This document shows, piece after piece, positions 7,901 through 15,182 of a DNA stretch of 15,182 bases. The position numbers and the translations under genes are program-made. The notes below the pieces were generated by a model that was not told where the DNA came from, searched no databases, and saw only the letters and a program-made list of their open reading frames with translations. The DNA lies in assembly GCA_034432855.1 (NCBI GenBank), contig DAOUBA010000232.1, positions 1 through 15,182 on the forward strand. Reading direction: 5' to 3'. Numbering within the stretch: position 1 is the first letter of the stretch; each line of letters opens with the position of its first letter. The DNA is from DAOUBA01 sp034432855. Its GTDB lineage: Bacteria > Chloroflexota > Anaerolineae > B4-G1.

Positions 7901-7950
7901 GTAAGCAGTCCGGTCAGCCAGAGCAGAAGGTGTGGTGGGTGTCTTACCAT
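4885..7950 (-). CDS. Fusion: glycosidase-like domain + beta-sandwich + O-antigen ligase/polymerase
   Basis: A 1021-residue membrane protein. Residues 1-28 form a signal anchor. Residues about 45-365 look like a clan GH-A (GH39/GH5-like) TIM barrel, with the acid/base strand VWDEPNLADHW (E157) and a later FLEHYQPP (E327). Residues about 370-495 are a predicted extracellular beta-sandwich. From about 500 on there are roughly a dozen membrane segments with an O-antigen ligase (Wzy/WaaL) domain: SFSRGALLLG (R802), HPLFGVGPGNF (about 876-886) and EHPHNIYLDF (H909), the motifs typical of these polymerases and ligases. Inferred role: surface polysaccharide or glycan polymerisation or transfer, with the N-terminal domain outside the membrane, perhaps binding glycan. 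In the barrel, the usual Asn before the acid/base Glu is Asp156. The strand expected to hold the nucleophile (WxTExGW in relatives) reads LWASHWGWN, with His278. Three short-period repeats fall in cytoplasmic or periplasmic loops (about 628-645, 764-776, 939-962). The ATG at 7950 has only a weak GAGG nearby. The 3' end overlaps ssnA by 59 bp. Confidence 0.85.
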   Translation of the reverse strand: MVRHPPHLLLWLTGLLTVVVIAQSVIAAHQTRARGIEAGFPAPMAEAGVPLLGVNVALEQYDDAGLEAALDRVAAGGFAWVRQTFFWSRIEPQPGQFDWTVPDRILAALARHPELRLVAVLDDAPPTPPDPDRFAAFAAAFAARYGDRLDYYQVWDEPNLADHWGGGPISPPAYADLLARTATAIRLADSNAHIVLAGLAPTVETGPQNLSDARYLEQLYQAGAAPYFDIAAGKPYGFDSGPDDRRVSEQTLDFSRLILLREVMTRHGDAGKPLWASHWGWNALPPDWQGAPSIWGQTDEATQAAYTVRALERARREWPWCSVMFLEHYQPPVPPDDPHWGFALIGQDGVPRPVYEAVTAWAASLPDAAPPGGYPADNPWATYEGDWRLGDLGADVDADGDRATFRFDGSSVALTVRRGPYRAFLYVTVDGAPANALPRDRAGRAYIPLYDNSPTVATIPLATHLPPGLHTVEIAAEGGYGQWALVDWRVGVETVRDGFGRKLAGLIVAGLALVTLLVRDARRVRWAALGRRILAWPEWAQVTLVAGLTGLLWLTAGLGWERDWAGLWLAFSLLLLPALAALFALRPDLGLTLVAFSAPFYLQPGNLFSRALSMPEVLVALCAVSAGVRRSGGAEGTRGQRSKRLTVLDCAVLLLALTAIVAGAAAADRRAALFELRAVFVFPALYYLLLRRARLDERARWRLVDGWMLGALGVALIGLVQYAIGRNLVLAEGGWPRLQSVYYSPNNVGLYLGRAWPVLVAIAIWGRGAGEQRSRGEQRVRQMLYILALIPITLALILSFSRGALLLGIPAALLAMGWRAGGRWRWSALVLVLIGALLLIPLLRVPRFASLLDLREGSAFFRLELWRSALAMIREHPLFGVGPGNFQTAYRTRYILPTAWAEPNLEHPHNIYLDFWTRLGLPGVLAGIVVQIAFWKSLRNRRVGESASRPTNQPTNQLTNQPLTLGLIGSMATLLAHGLVDNTIFFPDLALVFFLTLALAHPATARPGNATPAPPTHASAR
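5066..5137. repeat. Two back-to-back octamer arrays inside the ligase gene
   Basis: The first array has units GGTTGGTT, AGTTGGTT, AGTTGGTT and GGTTGGTT (5070-5101). After GGCC come GACTTGCT, GACTCGCC, GACTCGCC and GATTCCTC (5106-5137). On the coding (minus) strand they give a hydrophilic loop rich in P, T, N and Q (about residues 939-962) between the last membrane helices. The plus strand has eight GG pairs with short spacers, so a two-tetrad G-quadruplex is possible. Confidence 0.8.
5622..5657. repeat. Octamer array CTCCYCTG inside the ligase gene
   Basis: Units CTCCTCTG, CTCCTCTG, CTCCCCTG and CTCCCCTG (5622-5653) end in CCCC. On the coding strand they encode a charged loop, GRGAGEQRSRGEQRV (about 766-780), between two membrane helices of the ligase domain. 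The reading frame is preserved. Confidence 0.75.
6019..6074. repeat. Degenerate octamer array inside the ligase gene
   Basis: Seven units in one 8-bp register (CCTCTTGC, TCCTCTGT, CCCCTTGT, CCCCTCCG, CGCCCCCG, GACCTCCG, TACCCCCG) keep a C-rich core at fixed positions while diverging elsewhere. They encode a basic loop, RRSGGAEGTRGQRSKR (629-644), between membrane segments. More eroded than the other arrays in this gene. Confidence 0.6.
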
Positions 7951-7972
7951 ATCCTCGGTGGCACGTGTTCCA

Positions 7973-8035
7973 TATTGCGTATTGCGTATTACGTATCACG
8001 TATCGTGTGAACGGAATACGCAATACGTAATACGT
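7973..8035. repeat. Heptamer array with inverted halves in the ligase-guaA gap
   Basis: Five heptamers (TATTGCG, TATTGCG, TATTACG, TATCACG, TATCGTG; 7973-8007) are followed after 7 nt by three units of the opposite orientation (AATACGC, AATACGT, AATACGT; 8015-8035). The halves can pair: CGTATTACGTAT (7985-7996) is the exact complement of ATACGTAATACG (8023-8034). It fills most of the 134-bp gap between two divergent genes and ends 9 nt before the guaA -35 box. It may be an operator-like site or an inserted repeat; the sequence alone does not decide. Confidence 0.75.
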
Positions 8036-8043
8036 TACCGCAC

Positions 8044-8072
8044 TTGCCCGAATCTGTCAACCCCTGTAGAAT
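8044..8072 (+). promoter_or_regulatory. Putative guaA promoter, near-leaderless
   Basis: TTGCCC (8044-8049) and TAGAAT (8067-8072) are spaced 17 nt apart. The -10 box ends 12 nt before the guaA ATG (8085), so the expected transcript start leaves about 5-6 nt of leader and no room for a Shine-Dalgarno. Confidence 0.65.
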
Positions 8073-8084
8073 AACACCGTAGAA

Positions 8085-9629
<1,545 letters not shown>

Positions 9630-10065
9630 GGAGAACGAGACCCAGCAACGCGGCAAATGCCCGCGGCGACAGCACTTTGACACCCTGATACTCGCCGAGT
9701 GCCTGCAGGTCGTGGTCGCCGGAGACGATGATTGCCGCGCCGCTGCTCAGGGCCGCATCGAGGAACTTGTCGTCATCTGGATCGTGGCAGACGCCGTGGG
9801 CTACCCCGGTCGAGGAAATGACGCGGGCGAAGGCTCTGATGTAGGCCATCCACTCGCTGCTCAGAGAGAGGTCGGCCTGGAACTGGGCTGCCTTTTCCTG
9901 CAACGTGCGTTCCAACTCCGCCAGGGTTTCTGCGGTGACGGCGATCTCGAAACGGCCATCGCGCCAGGCGCGCAAGATGAGCGCCGGGATGCTGCGCCCG
10001 AAGAATATACCGCTGATCCACACGCTGGTGTCGAGTACGACGGTCGAGGTGGAGACCATCGGGCG

Positions 10066-10356
10066 TTAGCCTTGCAGGATCTTTTCGACTTGTTCTTCCG
10101 TCGCTGTCGCCGGATCGAGGCCGCGCCGCTGCAGATGCTCGTCGAAAGCGGCCTGTGAGCGCGCGGCCAGATCGTTGAACCAGGCTCGCCGCATCAGTTG
10201 ATCCAGGTACTCTATATCCACCACGGCCACGCGTGGGCGGCCCTGCCGGGTCAGCACCCAGAAACGGTCGCCGCTCGCTTGTTCGACGATTTCACTCAGC
10301 CGCGCCCGCGCTTCGGTCACGGGAATGACGCGATCCAGAGAAATGTTGAGCGCCAT
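10066..10356 (-). CDS. Phd/YefM-family antitoxin
   Basis: A 96-residue antitoxin of the Phd/YefM family. The N-terminal dimerisation and DNA-binding part shows the family pattern VTEARARLSEIVEQA followed by RFWVLTRQGRPRVAVVDIEYLDQL. The C-terminal half (about 60-96) is the expected toxin-binding tail. It should neutralise the PIN toxin encoded immediately downstream and, as is usual for the family, repress its own promoter. AGAGGTG lies 4 nt before the ATG at 10356. A full sigma70 promoter sits upstream with an imperfect AGTT...AACT dyad in its spacer that could be the operator. Confidence 0.9.
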   Translation of the reverse strand: MALNISLDRVIPVTEARARLSEIVEQASGDRFWVLTRQGRPRVAVVDIEYLDQLMRRAWFNDLAARSQAAFDEHLQRRGLDPATATEEQVEKILQG

Positions 10357-10373
10357 AGGACACCTCTGCGTCT

Positions 10374-10402
10374 AGGATACCAGAGTTGCCGCAAACTGTC
10401 AA
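10374..10402 (-). promoter_or_regulatory. Promoter of the Phd-PIN operon
   Basis: On the minus strand, TTGACA (10397-10402) and TATCCT (10374-10379) are separated by exactly 17 nt. The expected transcript starts just before the AGAGGTG ribosome site. The spacer holds an imperfect AGTT...AACT dyad (about 10383-10396), a candidate site for autorepression. Confidence 0.75.
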
Positions 10403-10462
10403 GTAAAACGTACAGAAAAGTTGCACGATCTCGTGGCGGCGGGTGTCCCGGTGTGCAGATGA

Positions 10463-10491
10463 TTGACAACATCCTCCAATTCCGCTATACT
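10463..10491 (+). promoter_or_regulatory. Promoter of the acyl-CoA ligase operon
   Basis: Consensus TTGACA (10463-10468) and TATACT (10486-10491) with a 17-nt spacer, about 66 nt before the ATG at 10558. It is back-to-back with the toxin-antitoxin promoter, the two -35 boxes being 60 bp apart. It is among the clearest promoters in the window. Confidence 0.8.
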
Positions 10492-10557
10492 GGTGTTCAG
10501 TGATTGGCCCTGGGGCATCTGGTTGCCCCCCATGCTCATAAACAAGGAGGAACGGCG

Positions 10558-12276
<1,719 letters not shown>

Positions 12277-12292
12277 GTGGGAGGTGAGGGCA

Positions 12293-12889
12293 ATGGCAGT
12301 ACAAACCCCGTCCGTCCCTGACACGGCCCTGGCGGTGGACCTCGTGCTCGAAGAGCGGCCGCCGCTCACGGGCGAAGCGCTGTTCAAGATGGGCGATGTC
12401 GGGCGGACAGAGTTGGTCAAAGGAGAGATTGTCTATATAGTCCCTACCGGATACTCACACGGTTATACCGAATGCGTCATCGGCAAAGTATTGAGCGCAT
12501 TTGCCGAGCAACATCACCTGGGCCGGGTCATGGTGGGCGAGGTGGGCATCTATACCGCCCGCGACCCGGATACGGTGCGCGGCGCAGACGTGGTCTTTAT
12601 CTCCCACGAGCGCATGGCACAGGTCAAGTCGCCGTCCTACCTCGACGTGGCGCCCGACCTGATCGTCGAAGTCCTGTCGCCGGAAGACCGCTGGAGCGAC
12701 GTGATGGAGAAGTTGGAGGAATACTTTGCCATCGGCGTGCGGGCGGTGTGGGTAGCCGATACCAAGATGCAGACCGTCTATGTCTATCGCTCGTTGACCG
12801 CGGTGCAGCGTTTCACCGCCGAAGACGAATTGCCCGGCGGCGACGTGCTGCCCGGATTCAGTGTGCTGGTGAGGGAACTGTTTGAGTAG
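12293..12889 (+). CDS. Uma2-family PD-(D/E)XK nuclease-like protein
   Basis: A 198-residue member of the Uma2 (DUF820) family, a restriction-endonuclease-like fold abundant in Cyanobacteria and Chloroflexota and of largely unknown function. Family features: an N-terminal LTGEALFKMGDVGRTELVKGEI segment, then D99 (GADVVFIS), E126 (PDLIVEVLSPEDR) and K140 (MEKLEEYF), spaced as in the PD-(D/E)XK active site, followed by GVRAVWVAD. The ATG at 12293 has GGGAGGTGAGGG upstream. An ORF extension back to 12215 would lie inside the ligase gene and is rejected. It follows the acyl-CoA ligase by 16 nt, so transcription is shared, but a functional link is not evident. It may have been inserted behind a strong promoter. 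Confidence 0.9.
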   Translation: MAVQTPSVPDTALAVDLVLEERPPLTGEALFKMGDVGRTELVKGEIVYIVPTGYSHGYTECVIGKVLSAFAEQHHLGRVMVGEVGIYTARDPDTVRGADVVFISHERMAQVKSPSYLDVAPDLIVEVLSPEDRWSDVMEKLEEYFAIGVRAVWVADTKMQTVYVYRSLTAVQRFTAEDELPGGDVLPGFSVLVRELFE

Positions 12890-12914
12890 ACGGTTGGTAA
12901 TTTTCAGCCCGTGT

Positions 12915-12936
12915 CCGCCGGAGCACAATCCGGCGG
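12915..12936 (+). terminator. Hairpin downstream of the Uma2 gene
   Basis: A perfect 8-bp GC stem, CCGCCGGA (12915-12922) with TCCGGCGG (12929-12936), and a 6-nt loop, starting 26 nt after the Uma2 stop. The position fits an operon terminator, but only CTT follows and no U-tract. The remaining sequence up to the next promoter (12937-13016) shows nothing I can support. Confidence 0.4.
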
Positions 12937-13016
12937 CTTGCGGGCGACGTGCCAGGTATTCCCTTGCGAAGGCCGGCACACGTTCAGCGGCGCGAATGTC
13001 CCACGACTAGGGTGGA

Positions 13017-13045
13017 TTGCCAGCCCCTGTGCCTCCTGTTATACT
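13017..13045 (+). promoter_or_regulatory. Promoter of the VapBC-like pair
   Basis: TTGCCA (13017-13022) and TATACT (13040-13045) are spaced 17 nt apart, ending 30 nt before the antitoxin ATG at 13076. A GAGGGAG ribosome site lies in between. Confidence 0.7.
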
Positions 13046-13075
13046 GAATAGTGAAAGCAAGTGAGGGAGCATACG

Positions 13076-13324
13076 ATGGCTCAAGACGTAACGACGCTCA
13101 AGAGAGAGATCACATCAGTGCTAGATCTCCTGCCGCCGGAGAGTCTGCAATTGTTGCGCGAGTTCGCGGCGTTTCTGCGTGCGCGAGCAGGGCAGTCCAC
13201 TCCTCAGGAGGGTCGCATTGTAAAGTTGGGTGGGCTGTGGGAGGGGTATACGTTCAGCGAGGAGGAAATCACGGCTGCCCGACATGAGGCATGGGCCGGA
13301 CTGGGAGAGGGTTTCGATGCCTGA
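13076..13324 (+). CDS. Antitoxin-like protein (DUF2281/VapB type)
   Basis: An 82-residue protein whose helix ITSVLDLLPPESLQLLREF (about 12-30) and C-terminal GGLWEGYTFSEEEITAARHEAW (about 52-73) match the DUF2281-type antitoxins that accompany VapC toxins. The ATG at 13076 is preceded by GGGAG (13065-13069) at 6 nt. A GTG at 13061 would add 5 residues and is less likely. The stop codon overlaps the start of the PIN toxin by 8 bp, typical translational coupling of such pairs. It should bind the toxin with its C-terminus. No clear DNA-binding motif is visible. Confidence 0.8.
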   Translation: MAQDVTTLKREITSVLDLLPPESLQLLREFAAFLRARAGQSTPQEGRIVKLGGLWEGYTFSEEEITAARHEAWAGLGEGFDA

Positions 13325-13721
13325 GTTCGTCACCGATGCGCATCCTCTTGTCTGGCATCTCACAAGAGATGTACATCTCTCGCCGCGTTGCCAGCGGATT
13401 TTCGCTCGGGCCGATACCGGCTTGAGCACTATCTTGATTCCGGCTATTGTCTTGGTAGAAGTGATCTACCTGGTAGAGAAACGGCGAGTACCAACGACCC
13501 TCATCGATCAGGTGTTTGCCCTTTTGGAACCACCGTCCGTCAACTATCGGCTGGTTGACTTCGACCTGCTTGTTTTGCGCACGGTCCAACGGGTGAAGCG
13601 GGAAGTGGTACCCGACATGCCCGACCGCATCATTGCCGCCACGGCGCTTGCGCTGGGATTGCCCCTGTTGAGCCGCGACCGGGCTATGGCGGCGGTGGAG
13701 GGGTTGCAGGTGATCTGGTGA
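13317..13721 (+). CDS. vapC: VapC-family PIN-domain toxin
   Basis: A 134-residue PIN-domain ribonuclease toxin. Visible active-site acids are D7 (VTDAHPLVW), E48 (VEVIYLVE), D100/D103 (VPDMPDRIIAATAL) and D121 (LLSRDRAM). The DRIIAATAL stretch is a hallmark of VapC. The ATG at 13317 overlaps the antitoxin stop by 8 bp and has GGGAGAGGG upstream. An ORF running back to 13230 lies inside the antitoxin gene and is rejected. The target RNA is unknown. With the Phd-PIN operon at 9571-10356 this makes two PIN toxins flanking the acyl-CoA ligase and Uma2 genes. Confidence 0.9.
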   Translation: MPEFVTDAHPLVWHLTRDVHLSPRCQRIFARADTGLSTILIPAIVLVEVIYLVEKRRVPTTLIDQVFALLEPPSVNYRLVDFDLLVLRTVQRVKREVVPDMPDRIIAATALALGLPLLSRDRAMAAVEGLQVIW

Positions 13722-13753
13722 CATGGGAGAGCAGAAAGGGGGTGATGCAAGGG

Positions 13754-13809
13754 GGTAGGAAGCAAGAGGCAAGAAGCAGGAGGCAAGAAGCAAGATGCAA
13801 GAAGCAAGA
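13754..13809. repeat. Degenerate heptamer repeat RGCARGA, eight units
   Basis: Eight consecutive 7-bp units: GGTAGGA, AGCAAGA, GGCAAGA, AGCAGGA, GGCAAGA, AGCAAGA, TGCAAGA and AGCAAGA. It has the same consensus and orientation as the four units at 2592-2619. It lies in the 129-bp gap between vapC and the secreted-protein gene, 41 bp before the latter's ATG. The perfect 7-bp register with point differences between units suggests slippage or copying, not a coding constraint. Confidence 0.85.
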
Positions 13810-13850
13810 AATTGGCATACTCAGTAGCACACAGAAAGGATGGGATTCCA

Positions 13851-15182
13851 ATGAAAGCACGGACGTTCGCCCTGTTGGGAGTAGCCGTGAGCCTGGCGCT
13901 CGCTTTGACCGCAATCGCAGCCGCACAGGGGCCGGGCAACGGCGCGGTAGAACATTCGTTCCGGCAGGGGGGGGTAGAGAATGATGAGCCCCCACCCCGT
14001 GGCCCTTCATTTCCTCCAGGTGCTCCCCATGCACCGGTAATCGCCCCCGATGGCGCGTTCGCCCGGACTGAGCCGCCGCCACCCATACAACCTGAGCGCG
14101 GCCAGCGCCCTCTCCCTCCAGCCGTCGGACTGCTGGCTGCCGACGAGATCGAGATGCTGGGGGTAGGCCCGCTGGGCCTGGGCGGCGGCCCCTTCGACGT
14201 CAGTTACTTCTTCGACGGTATGGAAAGCGGCGCCGGCAGTTGGACCGCTACCGGCCTGTGGCACATCGCCGACGCCGGCAGCAACTACCCCAACGCCTAC
14301 AACGGCGCGGCCAGTTGGTGGTACGGCCAGGAGGCCACCGGCAACTATGACACCGGCGCGGCCAACTCCGGCACCATCCAGACCGGCCCCATCGCCATCC
14401 CCGCCGACGCCGCGGCCGCCTGGCTGCGCTTCTGGAGTTGGGAGTATACCGAAGATTTTGGCACTCAGTATGATACCCGCGTCGTCTACACCTCCACCAA
14501 CGGCAGCGACTGGACGCCCATCTATACCTCCACCCAGAGTTCCGCCCAGTGGTACGAAGTGCTGCTCGACCTCTCCGGCCACCGCGGGGGCAGCGTCTAC
14601 CTGCGTTTCAAGTTCGACACCGTAGACGGGAGTTACAACGGCTACCGCGGCTGGTATATTGACGACGTGGCGGTGGGCTACGACTACGTCCAACTCTTCC
14701 CCACCTCCCAGACCGGCTACGGCCTGCCGGGTAGCACCGTGTGGTATCCCTGGGACCCGCCGGGCACGATGTGGGTGCAGAACAACACCGGCGTCACCAC
14801 CGCCTTCACCGTCACCGCCAGCGGTGTCTGGACGGCTACCTTCCCCACCGCCGTCGGCCCCATCAATCCTGGCGAGCGGTGGTGGTTCGACGGCAACGTG
14901 CAGATCCCCGACGGCGCCGGCCTGGGCACCTACGACGACACCACGCTGCTCGTCACCTCCCAGGTCTCCCCGACGCTGGCCAACACGCAGACGGTGCGCA
15001 CCTGGGCCGGCTGGGTGCACCACGTGGGTCATCAGGTCATAGACGACGGCTCCGGCAACAGCCAGGGCGACGGCGACGGCCAGATTGACCCCGGCGAGCG
15101 GGTCGAGATGGTGCTGACGTTGAAGAACGACCTCGACCGCACCGCCTACGCCGTGAACGCCTGGCTGTGGGATAGCGCGTGG
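13851..15182 (+). CDS. Secreted beta-sandwich surface protein, 3' end outside the window
   Basis: The frame stays open for 444 codons from the ATG at 13851 to the window edge. The protein starts with a signal peptide (residues 1-25, cleavage likely after AIAAA). A Pro-rich linker (about 46-95) follows. Residues about 117-275 form a jelly-roll region like the MAM/immune-inhibitor-A accessory domains, with FFDGMESGAGSW at the start and the hallmark GWYIDDVAV (267-275) at the end. A second beta-sandwich (about 280-395) resembles NEW3/Ig-like domains. A glycine/aspartate loop DGDGQIDPGE (407-416) looks Ca-binding and opens a further domain. A catalytic domain (for example a protease) may follow beyond the edge but cannot be seen. 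AAAGGA (13835-13840) is a plausible ribosome site. No clear promoter is seen in the repeat-filled gap upstream. Confidence 0.85.
   Translation, partial: MKARTFALLGVAVSLALALTAIAAAQGPGNGAVEHSFRQGGVENDEPPPRGPSFPPGAPHAPVIAPDGAFARTEPPPPIQPERGQRPLPPAVGLLAADEIEMLGVGPLGLGGGPFDVSYFFDGMESGAGSWTATGLWHIADAGSNYPNAYNGAASWWYGQEATGNYDTGAANSGTIQTGPIAIPADAAAAWLRFWSWEYTEDFGTQYDTRVVYTSTNGSDWTPIYTSTQSSAQWYEVLLDLSGHRGGSVYLRFKFDTVDGSYNGYRGWYIDDVAVGYDYVQLFPTSQTGYGLPGSTVWYPWDPPGTMWVQNNTGVTTAFTVTASGVWTATFPTAVGPINPGERWWFDGNVQIPDGAGLGTYDDTTLLVTSQVSPTLANTQTVRTWAGWVHHVGHQVIDDGSGNSQGDGDGQIDPGERVEMVLTLKNDLDRTAYAVNAWLWDSAW

Noticed and set aside
6910..8010. A 366-residue plus-strand frame opposite the ligase fusion
   Set aside because: It is opposite the glycosidase-like domain, which has recognisable motifs. 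The frame runs through the heptamer array and has no start signals.
10504..10557. Upstream TTG start for the acyl-CoA ligase
   Set aside because: AAGGAGG is placed for the ATG at 10558, and the 18 extra residues lie in the expected leader of the mapped-by-eye promoter.
14007..15032. A 341-residue minus-strand frame at the right end
   Set aside because: It is Gly/Val/Ala-rich shadow of the secreted protein, whose plus frame has a signal peptide and domain motifs.

Overview
The window is a GC-rich bacterial chromosome segment, most likely from Chloroflexota (an Anaerolineae-type lineage). That assignment is an inference. It rests on the gene mix (RecD2 without visible RecBC, Uma2 nuclease, several PIN toxin-antitoxin pairs, an O-antigen-ligase fusion, a large Pro-rich secreted beta-sandwich protein), on sigma70-like promoters of the form TTGNNN-N17-TANNNT, and on many short-period degenerate repeats scattered through and between genes. 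Nothing visible points to a phage or plasmid. The only transposon hint is an 18-codon fragment at the left edge.

Layout, left to right. Positions 1-55 hold the 5' end of a minus-strand gene with a textbook Shine-Dalgarno, perhaps a transposase. Positions 56-365 are non-coding and carry three evenly spaced hairpins, further inverted repeats and a hairpin abutting the recD2 stop. recD2 (minus, 366-2567) is followed by a palindrome-rich, repeat-containing gap of 339 bp. Next comes a minus-strand two-gene membrane operon: a holin-4 superfamily (YvlD-like) gene, then a PspC-domain gene. An SsnA-type amidohydrolase (plus) starts divergently from it and runs tail-to-tail into a 1021-residue minus-strand fusion of a glycoside-hydrolase-like fold, a beta-sandwich and an O-antigen ligase/polymerase. 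A repeat-filled 134-bp divergent gap separates that gene from guaA (plus). guaA converges on a Phd/YefM-PIN toxin-antitoxin operon (minus). A second divergent promoter pair leads to a long-chain acyl-CoA ligase plus a Uma2-family nuclease. After a hairpin come a VapBC-like pair with its own promoter, then a secreted protein that runs off the right edge.

The genes do not form one pathway. They are a mix of housekeeping (guaA, recD2, acyl-CoA ligase), cell-envelope (YvlD/PspC, O-antigen ligase fusion, secreted protein) and accessory (two toxin-antitoxin modules, Uma2) functions.

The most unusual signal is a set of degenerate tandem repeats with 7- or 8-bp units. Unit sequences differ between most loci but the architecture is the same. 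Two loci about 11 kb apart share the unit RGCARGA. Other arrays sit in frame inside coding sequence, three of them in hydrophilic loops between membrane helices of the O-antigen ligase. The second signal is the hairpin array at 149-233, where two hairpins differ by a compensatory base pair. The third is the ligase fusion itself, whose glycosidase-like domain appears to have lost a catalytic glutamate.
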